DNA of 64,000 nucleotides from Porogramme epimiltina (lineage: Eukaryota > Basidiomycota > Agaricomycetes > Polyporales > Polyporaceae): positions 98,390 through 162,389 of the forward strand of contig FTLJ01000198.1 in NCBI GenBank assembly GCA_900155495.1. The letters run 5' to 3'. Position 1 is the first letter of the stretch. Every line of letters begins with the position of its first letter. Under the pieces are notes generated by a model, which worked only from the letters and a program-made list of their open reading frames with translations, did no database searches and had not been told where the DNA came from. The translations under genes were made by a program, and so were the position numbers. Shown here one piece after another: positions 11,935 to 23,619 of the stretch.

Positions 11935-13664
11935 TTATGCCCGACATGATTCATCTTGCCTTCTTATGCAGTCTCTGATCGCCTCATGCTCCTTCTGAAC
12001 CTGGCCCCATTCACCCTCTGAATTAACTTGACCCTCACATCCTCTCATGGACAGCACCTCCTCGGGCCAAGCGTGAGTCGCGTGAAGCTGCATAGAGCGG
12101 GGATAAATGTTGTCTCCATCACCGTTGTCGTTGAGGTTCCTGACGACGAGCGAGCAAACGAAGCGAATGTCGGACATGAAGGTTGAAGGACCTCCTCGGG
12201 ATTCGTCACTTGAGCGTTCGGGGTGGTAGAAGTCACGGAGATCGAGCATGAACCTGCAGAGCAAGATCACAGACATCCTAATAGGTAGGCACGATGACCA
12301 GAGAGGCACTAACGAGTCACGCAGGGAGCGGAGAGGAAGTTGAGTGAGACATACGCATCATCGAAATATGGCCAGGCGATGAGGACGATGGATTCCTGCA
12401 AAGCGGCCATGTGAGCTTCACATATTACACAGCCAACCTGGCCGTACACGCACCGACTGAATGAAGATGGATATCGCCTCCACAAGGTGACTCAAAAACA
12501 GTATTCTAGTGTAAGATCGGCCACCGGATCGGTTTTCTGGAGTCAACAAAACTAAAGCTGCCGTGACGCACCCAAGGTATGCTGTCCCTGCGACGGGGAT
12601 AAGATACAAGGGGTCAGTAAACGCCGAAAAAAAAGAAGTGGGATGTGTACCGTCGCGGAGGAGAAATGTAGCAACCGGCGTACGCGTACCGGCCCTCAAG
12701 GATGCCCTATGGATTCCGAACGTCTTTATCCACACGAGACAGATCATGATAATATCGCATGTAATCGTCGTTGCTGCCATTGCCACTCCTGCTGTCATGT
12801 CCACTAGAATGAGAAAAGTGCCCGATATTTACAGTCAGGTTAGCCCGCCCTGTTGCTGCAGTCTCGTGCCTTACCTCTACAGGAGCGGAGTTCAGTAAAT
12901 GAAAGTAGACTATACGTCAACAAGAGCGACGCACTGCGAGCGCTTGGGTGAGCCTACCCACTGAATGACGCAGCCAAAAGGTGGTCCCGCCTGTTTTGCA
13001 ACGTACAATGTGTTCTCATACTAGAACCAAGCATCCTTATGAGTCTATAGCGCCAGATAGGTAACCAAGCAAGAAACTTACAGTTGTCAATGCAGGCTTA
13101 ATGAGCGAGAGGGGAACCACGACGGCCAGAGATTTCCAGCTCCGGTCCCAAACCATATATATACAGATAGTAAAAGCAGAGAAAGCCAGGCTGTTGAGGC
13201 CTATGAATATCTCGCCTGTATATATAATGCCCGCGCATGTCTGTAATGACGATTCTCAGTGTCAATACTGTGCTTGGGAGATAGAAGCAAGACTTCACGC
13301 CTTGTCGCTTGATTTCCACACGAGTGCCTCCAATATGAGGAAGACGCGCTTAATGAGTGCGCTGTACCGTAACATAAGGTATACCACCGTAGCTGCAGAG
13401 AATCTGCGCTGCCAGAATCGTTTGATCTCCGCAGTGAACGTGAGCGTGAAGTCGAACCACAGCAGTACTAGATGTGGGGTGAGACAGTGGGTGGTAAGAG
13501 CACGGAGAAAAACTAACTGGACGATGCGACGAGGCAGTAGTTCATCAATAGCCTACACGATAGAGATCAGATCAAGAAGGAAACCAGAGTGAGACGGAAA
13601 TCCGAGTCGCGGAGGGGCATACGTACAACTGCTCGTAAACCTCGGGAGGGACCTCGCCGCTCAT
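11935..13664 (-). CDS. D5: DUF6533-family membrane protein, short tail
   Basis: Start ATG 13664-13662 (MSGEVPPEVYEQL). Exons: 13627-13664, 13518-13552, 13301-13467, 13082-13240, 12935-13020, 12875-12876, 12651-12803, 12572-12587, 12454-12505, 12355-12395, 11935-12277; 1092 nt, 363 residues, the shortest complete member. Core WFDFTLTFTAEIKRFW, then QRRFSAATVVYLML; ICIYMVWDRSWK segment; GPPFGC loop; WIKTFGIHRASLRAG. The last exon starts MSVILLCRFMLDLRDFY and lacks the GATL and WYDDE tail motifs. The intron after 13301 would need a GC donor (GCGTGA), the weakest splice site in the model. D5 has no counterpart in the second duplication unit, so it was either inserted in unit 1 or lost from unit 2. 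Confidence 0.78.
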
Positions 13665-14782
13665 CGAAAGCGCCTGAGTGGGAAGATCAAGTAGCTGCGA
13701 GGCTGGAATAGTGGGGTTCAGCTCAAGAATGAAGCGGATGTTCCGTGAATGGGCACCTATTATGTGTTGATCGCGAGCGCGCTAGACTTCGGATCATTTG
13801 AACGCTGGCCGGTGAGCGTTGAACCTTCGAGTCGGCTGAGCGGAACGAGACTGGTATCAAAACTTTTGACAGGCCCACAGCAAGAAGCACCTGGATGACA
13901 CACATGGGACGCGATCCGCGCTCCGGCGGGGACGGAACGCTGCTGTGTGGGGTGAGTCTCTTGGCTCGCCCGGAGGTGCATGTGCTCCGTACGTGAGAAT
14001 AGAGGCGATGCAGAGCCGGAAGGCGATACCGAAGGCCACTGTACGCCGATACACCGGTGCGGAACGAGACTCGAAAGGGTATACATGAGTATTAAAGCGA
14101 ACGAGCGGGCAACACTGCCCGCTGGAGACGAGTCAGACAACACCGTTGCAGAACAAAAGCACGATGATGGAAGACTCACGTCGGGAACGCCAGTCAAGAA
14201 TCCAGCTTCACCACCTCTTTATCTTTACGCCAGGCCATGAGTTCTACACAGAAGTCGTCTTTCGTTTATAACCTTTGCGGCTAGTACGCAGAAATTTGAA
14301 GTTGTGTCCCCCCTCGGGAAGTCCAGGGGAGATGATTGCGTGGGGCGTGGGCTGTCGTTTAAGGTCTGAACATGCTGTATCTTGCCGAACCATAAGACAG
14401 CGGGCACCGAGTTGAAGAGTGCAGTGGTAAAGAGAATGTACGGGACAAATCGTAAACTTGAAATGTGGCACATCAATGCGCGCGATCGGCGAGAGCCGGC
14501 GGGCGTCTAAACCACGTGCTTATTCGGTTCAATGACATTTCTGTTACAAACTTACATGGTCTACATATGATAAACAAAGGGATGTGAAAGTAGCAAATGA
14601 GTAGAGGTTGCACAGCTGTGATTCATTCTCCAGCGCAGGTAGAGACTTCCAGCGCGTACATCTTCCGGTGGGTATAGATGGTCTACATTACATACATGCA
14701 TTTCCGATTACCCAGCATCTCGCTCATACGGGGGTCACGAGTGTTTCCTGCAGCGAGGCACAGTTCGTCAGTACCTAAGAGC
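13665..14782. other. Upstream region of D5 with a decayed membrane-protein-like frame
   Basis: About 13.74-14.5 kb recurs at 24.1-24.75 kb and in part at 1.30-1.52 kb. The minus-strand frame at 14225-14476 reads a hydrophobic segment (FVPYILFTTALFNSVPAV), and 13857-14054 another (VAFGIAFRLCIASILTYG). The second copy carries indels, so these are at best relics of an unidentified gene. The right part is the 3' flank of D6. Confidence 0.35.
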
Positions 14783-16689
14783 TCAAAGTGACAGATCGAG
14801 GCTCACAGGGTTCGCCGGGCTCACAGGCGTCACAGGTTCCAGCTCCACCGGGGAGTTCGCGAACCCAGGCGGGTGCCCCAGCTCCACCTCACTCATCACC
14901 ATCCCCGCCTCGAACGGGTGCAGCGTATACGTCGGCTTCTCGTCATCATACCACTCTAGCCCCTCCTCCTCTAACGCGTACCCATACTCGCCCTCGCGCC
15001 CCCGCTCGACCTCCTCAACCCCTTCCCCGGCGGGGCGGTGCCCGACGACGCGCGCGCGCACCGCCTTCTCGCACGCGAGCGGGCTCGCGGGCGTACGCAG
15101 GCCCGCCGATTCACCGCTGCCGCTCCCGCTCGCGGTGCGTTCGCCGTCCGAGTACAAAATTGTCGTGGTGAGCGTCGCGCCGAGGTTCCCGACGACGCGC
15201 GAGGTCGTGAAGTGCATCTCGGACATGATCGCCGAGGGCCCGCTGCCGGTGAGCGTCCCACTGCCGTCGTCTCTCGGGCGCTCGGAGAAGTAGATCCCGC
15301 GGAGGTCGAGCATGAACCGCGAGAGGAAGATCACGGTTAGCCTAATAGGGGTTGAGATGAGCGTGGGCGTGGGCGGGCGGATGGGGTACAGGGTGAGAAA
15401 GCGGGGGTGACGTACACTTGGTCGAAGTAGGGCCAGACGATCCAGACAGTTAAGGTCTGTGGCAGTGGGTTAGAGAGGCCGGGCCTTGGAGGGTTCCGGG
15501 AGAGTACTTACGGAGCCGATGTAGCTTGTGGTGATTGTCACTATCTGGATCAGGAGCAGGATACTGTCATGAAGGGATCGACGACATCAGCTCGCTGCAC
15601 AGGGACCTAAGCGACTAACGCCGCAATGACGTACATGAAGTATGCAGTACCTAAAGAAAGAAGTCAGGTCGGAATGGATAGATATAGCATAAGGGAAAAG
15701 TGCGCGCCATCGAGCAGTAGAAGGGTAGCAAGTGGTGCGGGTGTGCCAATCTTCACGGCTTCCTTCCGAATTCCGTATGTCTTGATCCATGTGAGCGCGA
15801 TGAGGATTGCGTCGCACGCGATCGTGGTTGCCTTTGCTATTGTAGAAACTAGAGATAGAGCAGGTTATGAGTGAGGTTCAGGTTCATTGAAGAGCCCGGA
15901 GTTACTCCTTACAACTGTGCGTTTAAATGAGTCAACAATACTCGAATGTCAAAGATCGTGAACAACGAACGCACTTCGCAAGGTGCTCGTTCGTAATGCC
16001 CACCCAAGTGACCACGCAGCCGAAGGGAGGGCCAGCCTGTTCTGCAACGTATACCGTATCTTCGTACTGACAGGAAATGGTTAACACGATCGCATAGACA
16101 CTTCCGCATGAAACTCACGATAACTATTATAGGCTTGACAAGGGCAAGGGGAACGACGATGATAAGGGTTTTCCAGTCACGATCCCACACCGCATATATT
16201 CGCAGTACAGTGAAGGCGGAGAACGCAAGGTAGTTGAGGAACACGAGGACATCGTCTGTGTGTATGATACCCGCACACGCCTGTCGTACAGGAGGTGAGC
16301 AAGAAGTCACATTTCGAGTGAGGAGGGAATCAAACCTCGTCGGTTGATTTCCACAAGAGCACCTCCAGAACGAAGAAGACGCGCTCGACGACGGCAATGT
16401 AACGCATCAGGAGGTAGACTAAGGTAGCGCCGGAGAATTCGCGTCGCCAGATCCGCCTAACCTCCGTCGTGAACGTGAGCGCGAAGTCGAACCACAGAAC
16501 CGCTACAGGACACGATGATAAGTAAAGGGCAAATACAAATGGAGTACGCCATAGCTTACCAGAAGACGCGATAATACAGTAGTTCTCCACGATTCTAAAC
16601 ACAAGGAGTCAGCACAGTAAAAAGATAAGCGCCAACAGATAGTGCACATACAATCGTTCATAATCTTTCGCGGGAAGTCCACCGCTCAT
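14783..16689 (-). CDS. D6: DUF6533-family membrane protein (reference copy)
   Basis: Start ATG 16689-16687 (MSGGLPAKDYERL). Exons: 16652-16689, 16560-16594, 16336-16502, 16119-16280, 15975-16066, 15913-15914, 15708-15848, 15633-15648, 15512-15563, 15416-15456, 14783-15341; 1305 nt, 434 residues. Residues about 14-80 hold IVENYCIIASS and the DUF6533 core WFDFALTFTTEVRRIW, RREFSGATLVYLL. Residues 81-134 hold FTVLRIYAVWDRDWK; 135-165 a YEDTVYV, GPPFGC loop; 166-212 TTIACDAILIALTWIKTYG; 213-249 the last membrane segment (TITTSYIGS) and WIVWPYFDQ; 249-434 the cytosolic tail with VVGNLGATL and WYDDEKPTYTLHPFEAGM. The intron after 15708 has a GC donor (GCGCGC) where D9 has GT. The last exon is much more GC-rich than the rest. 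TATA box 138 bp upstream. Confidence 0.85.
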
Positions 16690-16826
16690 GTTGCAAACTG
16701 CGCAGGAGACGAGATAGCTTGGTGTGCAAGGGTTCTAAGCTGCGGAAAGATCTTGAAGCCAGGGCCCCGGGAAGGGAGATGGACGACCGCGCTGTGCTTT
16801 GAAGGATACAGTTCGTGCAGATCCTG

Positions 16827-16833
16827 TTATATA
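16827..16833 (-). promoter_or_regulatory. TATA box of D6
   Basis: TATATAA on the minus strand inside TCCTATATAACAGG, 138 bp before the ATG. The block is shared with D2, D9, D12 and a relic near 36.3 kb. Confidence 0.6.
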
Positions 16834-17716
16834 GGACATCCGTCAGCTTTTGGGTCCCGGAGTGAACGTCAAGGAAGACCTCCAAAAGGGACTAATGCAT
16901 CACCGAACGAGGCCCGCGGACCGCCGGAGACTGACGTGGGCATAGAAAACGGTAGGCGGCTGCCAGCGTACGACATCGTAGGTTCCGGCGCCGGCGGAGA
17001 AATGCACCATCCTAGGCCAGGCGGCCACTCCGGTGGGCGCATGGGCGGGCGGCGTTCTCCCCGGGCACGGGCTTCTGCGGAATGAGTGCGAAGAGTATGG
17101 GACCTAGCGCGCATGCATCGCCCTGGAAGAAGCTACGTGCAAGCGCAGAATAGTATACCGGACTCTGAAGAAGGCGGTGTTGTGCATCGAGACCATGGAA
17201 ACATGTACAGTCGTGTGCAGAGCCACACAGGTTTGTGGAAAGAAGCATGTCTTTGCTTGTATATAGAAACTAAAGTAGGCGTTTGTGGAATGGTAGCAAC
17301 AAGGAAAGAACATGACGATGGAGTACACACCACGAGAATACCAGCCCCGGAGGGTTCAACCATCGGACCTCCTCCGCCTCAACGCCACCCATAACATTCA
17401 GGCCCCAGGTTCGCGTCCTCGAGGGCCCAAGCATTGTGTATACTGACAGCCTTCTTCATCGGCGTCGCGATGACCATGGGGAAAATGAAGGGAATGGAAC
17501 GTCTTGAAGATTGGGCGGGCGGCGCCACGGCTTCTATCAACTTCTTGCTTTCAATCCGAGATCTTGGAGAGAGCACAAATTAGGCACGGATAGAGCGGTA
17601 TGAGAGTTGGGGCCAGTGGAGGACTGTGTGCGCAGTGTGGACGTCATGAACGACGGCTCGGAACTGAAATAGGCTACATAGGCCGGCAGCCGGCAGCCGG
17701 CAGCTTCAGACATATA

Positions 17717-17762
17717 TGGCTCAACGGTATCAGGCACAAGCGGACGTCTTGGTTCGATACCA
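17717..17762 (+). mobile_element. tRNA-derived SINE-like element, 34-nt A-B spacing
   Basis: A-box-like TGGCTCAACGG at 17717-17727 and B-box GGTTCGATACC at 17751-17761. The 3' flank AAAACTCAAAATCGGATG recurs next to the copies at 28.05 and 37.27 kb and, slightly changed, at 40.87 kb. Confidence 0.55.
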
Positions 17763-18022
17763 TCATGACGACATACGTACAGCCCAAAACTCAAAATCGG
17801 ATGACTGGAGCATCCTCGAGCATCCGGCGGCGCCATTTCAATGTTGCGCCCAAGTTTTATCTCTAGAGATGCGTTCAGAAGACGAGGAAGCTACCCATAT
17901 GAGAACGCCATGCCCCGAGCCGGCTCACAGCCTAGGCGCCGCCCCCACCGCAAGTTCGCACAGCGGTTACCGGTACCCCCATCTCCCTCTCTAAAGTTCG
18001 CAAAAGTACACGCTCACACAGT

Positions 18023-19686
18023 GTGAGCGTGTGCTCCTGCGGCTTCTATCAGCTTCTTGCCTTCCGGTCGGGATATTGCAGAAAGGTGGAGGCCGTTGGA
18101 GAACGCCGTACACGACGACTGGGGTCAACGAGGATACCTCTAGCTCGGAGCCGAGACATTCATATTGGCACAACGGTATACCGGATCAACCTTGGACGGA
18201 CGTCTTGGTTCGACTCCCAGCCCAGCCCAAAACTAGATCGGTAACGAAACAACGAGCGCCTATGTAGTGAGACACTCTCGCCTTTTCTCCTACTATCGCC
18301 CAAGCCAGATCGGCCCATATACCCACCGAGTAACGCTACTAGTCCATCGTATTGATATGCTCAGAAGACTCTTTTCTTTGACCCGCAACCATAACCGCCC
18401 TTTCTGATGAAACATTAATCGTTGTCAACCCTCCCCGAGGCCACTCAACCAACATACCACCTGACCACTCCTTGCTAGAGCATGAAGAGGTTCTGCGCAG
18501 CACGATGAACCACGACAACTGTAGCAAATATTGGGAGATCGCGCGCATGCAGCGCGTCGGCCATCGAACTCGACGGATTTCCTGCTGGGTTCGCGCCGAG
18601 CGCGCGGCAGCCTGGATTCACCAGAAAAGGCTCCCTCCTAAGACCCCTTGATTGTGCGTAGCCTGAGTTTCTCCGACTACCCACTGCCGTTTTTCTCAGC
18701 ATCCTCCACCCCAGGATAAAGCTGAAAATGCCTTGCCATCATCTTTTCAGCCGTCTACCCCGCTAGCGGAGCGCTCGAAACCTTGGTAACGCGGTCCCAG
18801 CAAGGGTCCGACAGGTGATGAAAGTTCCTGTGTCTCAGTAGGGCACTGCGGAACCCCTGAGGGTATATCGCTGCTCGAGACGCATGGATGGCATATGGTC
18901 TGGAAGGTTCTCATGCACTGGGCATGCCGCGTGTCCAGCTCGGAGCTTGGGAGAGTACTGCTATAGGTATGTCCACTCTTGAAAGGCATGCTCCGCCCAA
19001 TGACGACGTTCCCAACAGCACGCATCCAGTGCTACTTGTTGTGGAAGAAGTATAGGAAAGGGAGATCACCTTCCAGCGGCGCTACGCTTGTGGACGGGAT
19101 GACTAGTTGGCGTAGGTGCAAAGCCCAATGCGCGGTTGGTCAGAGATGGAATACGACTCCGGCGATTCGATACGGCGATAATATCCTCTCGGATGATGCA
19201 TTCTTGGATTCTAACTATCTTACTAGATGCAACTTTCTGATAATGCAAGATTCATGACTACGAACAAGAGTTGCTTCGACCCATCCGTTGTGCGAGTACA
19301 CGATGAGGATGCTCCATACCTATATAGGGCTGGGGTCATCGGTCACGTGAAGCATTTCTCTCTCTCGGAACGCTGCTGTGCGGCTCTTGAGGTGTCGTCG
19401 CGGGGAATCCTGGTAGATGCGTGGCACCGAGCTGGTATCTCTGGTTCCCATCCCTTTGGCGCGTTTTATTTCGTGCTAGTGTACGATTATACACGATAAT
19501 TAGCCAACGGTAACAACTTCCCGTCCCCGTGGGGAACCGAGTTCATCGCCTTCTTGATCCTTTCCATCGGAAAATAATCTTCGCCACGCTATGTATCAAC
19601 TTTTATCTCATATACGACATCCCCGTATCTCATAGTATAACTTGGAAGCACCTAGACTGGACGGCTGTACTCAATCCGCCCCTCGA
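18023..19686. repeat. Second copy of the 5.3-7.06 kb block, upstream of D7
   Basis: Colinear with 5331-7064 with small indels. No gene is seen. It includes a SINE-like core and the expected promoter region of D7. Confidence 0.6.
18166..18218 (+). mobile_element. tRNA-derived SINE-like element, 41-nt A-B spacing
   Basis: A-box-like TGGCACAACGG at 18166-18176 and B-box GGTTCGACTCC at 18207-18217. It has the same spacing and flanks as the copy at 5.5 kb and lies about 450 bp from a copy of the other class. Confidence 0.55.
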
Positions 19687-21536
19687 ATGTCTAACGTCAC
19701 AGCTGTCGCAGATTCTTTACCTCCCGGATTTTTTGACATTCCGTGAGTTGCCCCTTTCTTTTCTTCACCCGATCATTCGTCGTGGGTTTGACCATACACC
19801 CCTTGCTCATTGTCACAAATTTATCCAGGTTCACTCAGTCACACTTCGGCGTCGCTTCATCCTGTGGGTCTCCTTGCACAACTACCATCTCAAAAACTCT
19901 CGCTGACGGGAAACTCGTCATTACCAGTTCTCGTGGTCTATGACGCAGTGCTCACATTCCCGAGGGAGGTCCGGTGCATATGGATGAGGAGGTTTTCTGG
20001 AGCCACTGTCATATACATCCTTGTGCGATACTCCGGCCTCGCGCTGGCCCTTCTGGACATCCAACAGGATGTATCCTGGAACGTCCCTCAGACTGACACG
20101 GTATGTGCTCTAGATTCCTCTGCAGCGCTGATGTACCTACATCACTTTGTGTCTCTAGTCATGCTTGGCCGGTTCCGACAGTGTCTTCATCATAAGCATA
20201 ATCAATTATATCAGCTTGTTGTGTGAGTTACTACACTGTCCCTCCTGCGATGTGCTGGTACTCACGTTTGGTACCATACCACTGCAGTATTCATGGTACT
20301 CCGTGTGTATGGCATCTGGGGGTGTGACTGGAAGCCACTTGTCTTCGTTACCCCACTAGCTCTCCTAAAGCCCGCTATTTTCATCGTGCGTTGTACATGA
20401 TGGCTGACGTTGATCCCGACCTACTAATGTGCTTGTTCCGGGATGTCAGGCTCAATTTACATATGAGACCCAAGTCAAAGCAGTTCCGCTCGTAGGCTGT
20501 GTACTTTTCGTCAACAAAGACTGGGACTGGTATCTGAGATTCTCTGCAGTGTGAGTAGTCACTCATATGTGTCGCATTTCGCTCTCATTGGTTTACAATT
20601 ACATTTATTTGCATTCAGGGGTAAGTTCACTCCGCTCATACTCCGTATATTGACGGATGATCCAAATTTTTGTCTCCTCAGATACCAAAGTTGTCTTCAG
20701 TATCTCGGATGTGATGATGAATGTAATTCTACTTGTCACGACTTGGTTCAAAACCTACGGGATCTACAAGCGAGCTTCTAGCATCGGCGGCGGCACACCC
20801 CTAGCATCTTTCCTTCTCATAGATGGCGAGTTTCGTCACTAAAGACCTTAACTTTCGCTAACCTACGGTTCATACAGGCACAATCTACTGCGTGTGAGCC
20901 CTCAGGTGCTGGTCTTCAAGTATACTCCAGACTCACAAAGGGCCGCATTGCTGCAGAATACTTGCTTTTTTTCAGGTCACACCGTTTATGATTCTCGGCA
21001 CCGTCTCATACGGCGGCGGTGGCCTGCAAATGTTCGTGTGGATCATGGGGACCTTCAATCCTACGTGCGTCAGGCAATTTTCCCACATGTTCTTGCCCAA
21101 ATAATGCACACACTCTCCTCCATGTAGCGTGACCGTGATCTGCTACAGCCGGTTCATGCTCGACCTTCGCAACCTCTACTACTCGGATCGCGATGACTAT
21201 GATACAAAGTTCAACGCTTCTGTAGAACACCAAACACACAGCACTGTACGCAGTCTCCTCTTCGCCGTAAACTCGACCGTCACCGGGAACATTGGAGCTG
21301 CGCTTACGCCGTTCGGCGGCGCGGGAGAAGAGTATGATACGACCACTCCTTTGGTCTCGGCGGAACATGAGGACAACGGTGACTCGGAGGGGTGTCGGAT
21401 CGAGGGAGAGGATGTTTTTGGTGCTGGTGTGTTGGCTGCGGAGGAACGTAGAGAGTGGTATGATGAAGAACCACTCGCCTTCGCGCGCGACCCATTCGGA
21501 GAAGGACTTAGGAGGGGGATGAGGACACAACGGTAG
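19687..21536 (+). CDS. D7: DUF6533-family membrane protein, duplicate of D3
   Basis: Start ATG 19687 (MSNVTAVADSLPPGFFDIP). Exons: 19687-19742, 19829-19863, 19928-20100, 20159-20222, 20288-20385, 20450-20550, 20629-20630, 20682-20825, 20878-20893, 20957-21064, 21128-21536; 1206 nt, 401 residues. Every exon matches D3 in length except one extra codon in exon 8 and a longer first intron, so coding capacity was kept after duplication. The intron after 20825 again has a GC donor (GCGAGT). The tail keeps GNIGAAL and WYDEEPLAFARDPFGEGL. The segment before the tail (TPFMILGTVSYGGGGLQ) has diverged from D3. Convergent with D8. Confidence 0.85.
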
Positions 21537-21753
21537 AGACACATAGCACCAATGTTTTCATGTAGTTGTTATCTCATCGAGCAGAGGTATTCACCTGCCA
21601 GTGGTGGTAAACCAGAATGAGACGGAAAGAAATGTGATGTGACGAGTTGGATTTCTGCTCTCTAAATTTACATGTACCGTAGTGCGCCAAGATAACAACC
21701 TCAAAAGACGTATTTTTGACATAATGCAGTACATCCACGATTGCATATGGGTT

Positions 21754-23619
21754 TCAAGTTGGGAAAGGTGTGTCAAATTCAAACGGAGAACGGAGATGCT
21801 GCGATAGGTGCGGACTTGGCCCGTGGTGGATTAACTCATGAAGCTGGGCCTGTGCGTCAGTGTTACGTGTAGCCCGTACATAGACGGGCAGTGTCTGACC
21901 TGAGGCCTCTCCTGGCGTATCAGCCACGTGAACACCGACATCGCTACACCCGCCCGAGAACATATGGGAGGGCTCATCCCGATGGTTTTCCCCGCTAACC
22001 GCTTGGACATCGTCCATTGCCTGATGCGCGAGGAGACTTGCTGGGGCGACGGGCTCCAAGCCAGGATTCGCAGGACTGTTGCCACAATCACCATCTTCAA
22101 GGTCACCGATGTTGCCTACGGCCCGTGAACATATGGCGCGCATTTCGGACATAAACCTAGAACCCCCCGAGCCACTTATAGTGCTAGCGTCTTCTGAAAA
22201 ATTAAGACGACGGAGGTCGAGTCTGAAACGTGAGATTAATGTCACGTTTATGCTAGAGTGACACAATGGAAGCACATGGGGTAACGTGGATGAATGAGAC
22301 AGTGTAGAGATAAATTCGAGGTGGCGTTCAGCGACGTACGCAGTGCGGAAGTAGGACAAAACAATCCTAATGAGTTCCTACGAGTAGTGAATTGAATGAC
22401 AGGGTTAGGAAAAGACATTTCGGGAAAGTACTCACAGAGCCAGTATAGCTGGTGATGGCAAGTGTGGCGATCTGAATTGAGAGCAGCGCTCTACGCAATA
22501 ATTCAGTCCAAAGCACTATTTATGGTACCTTGTATCAAGGAAGCTATGCCACATACGAGAGGTACGCTGTCCCTGATAGAACCATCGAAGCCCAATGAGA
22601 ATAAGTAGGTATATAGATAAGATTGGCTTACCATCACGATGTAAAAAAGTAACCAGAGGGCTGTGCATATTGAGCCCCGATGATGCTCCGGACGTCTTAG
22701 CCCAAATTAGCCCGATAACGGCCATGTTACAGGCGATAGCTGCCACCGTTACTACGACAGAAACTTACAAGCAAGAGGTAGGTAATCGCAGTGAATTAAC
22801 ATCAAGCTTCATTCGCAGGACAAAGAGTCTAGAGCTTACACCTGTGCACAGAAGCATTAGGGCACTAGCGAAAAAAGACTGCGCAGTTGGCGACATACTG
22901 TGAGATCTCATTGTTTGAAACCCTGAGCCGTTGAACGACGCATCCTAAAGGAACACCGGCCTGCTGTACGACATACATGCTGTCCACGAACTAAGAGCGG
23001 TTGATCAAACAATGATTCTAGTAGAGAATGACAACTTCTTACAATAGATAAAATAGGAATCGCAAGGGCGATAGGTACCACAAAGGCTAAATATTTCCGG
23101 TCGCATTTCAAAACCATGTATACTTGGATGACGAAGAAGGAAGCCCCAAGGTTGCAAATGAACGTGAGAACGACGTTCGTATGTATTATGCCTGAACATA
23201 TCTATCAAGTGAGAATCGCTCAGCTACCACTCCCAAATTACAGACGAGTTAGAATGCCGCACCTTCTCGCTCAACTTCCACTGGAGCACCTCTAAAATAA
23301 GGAAGATACGTTCGACGACTGCAGCATAGCGCAGCAGAATGTACATCATAGAGCAACATGAGAACTTGCGCTGCCAGATGTGTTTAACTTCTGTTGTAAA
23401 TGTGAGTGCAAGATCGAACCAGAGGAGGGCTGCAGAATATGTCCATTAGTTAAGATACAACATAATGGCACCATGCATCGGTACCCACCCGATGATGCCA
23501 AGACACAGTAGTTTTCTACGATTCTACGGGCAGAGAGTGACTCCTTTAACAAGTATTCAAGCTGAAGGATGGATGGCGTACATCAAGTGATAATCATCAG
23601 GGGAAAGCCCACCACTCAT
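21754..23619 (-). CDS. D8: DUF6533-family membrane protein, duplicate of D4
   Basis: Start ATG 23619-23617 (MSGGLSPDDYHLM). Exons: 23582-23619, 23489-23523, 23263-23429, 23043-23201, 22899-22990, 22840-22841, 22632-22763, 22557-22572, 22436-22490, 22340-22377, 21754-22252; 1233 nt, 410 residues. All length differences from D4 are multiples of three: minus 9 in the 141-nt exon, plus 3 and minus 3 in the next ones. This suggests selection on the frame. Core WFDLALTFTTEVKHIW, then QRKFSCCSMMYILLRY. The loss inside the 141-nt exon removes part of the usual IKTFGIYR motif, leaving WAKTSGASSGLN. The tail keeps VGNIG only. The microexon is GT followed directly by a GTAAGC donor. Confidence 0.8.

Larger units (their letters stand above)
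16690..18022. other. Upstream region of D6 with a SINE-like element
   Basis: It holds the D6 promoter, then a block (about 16.86-17.5 kb) repeated at 27.12-27.75, 36.33-37.0 and 40.0-40.6 kb, then a tRNA-like element. A heptamer (CCGGCAG) is repeated three times near 17684-17705. No protein-coding exon is supported. Confidence 0.5.

Noticed and set aside
14788..15340. Long plus-strand open frames antisense to the D6 tail exon (similar at 25060-25688 and 37861-38514)
   Set aside because: They are shadows of a GC-rich coding exon; their translations are proline/arginine/serine-rich and have no splice or start context.
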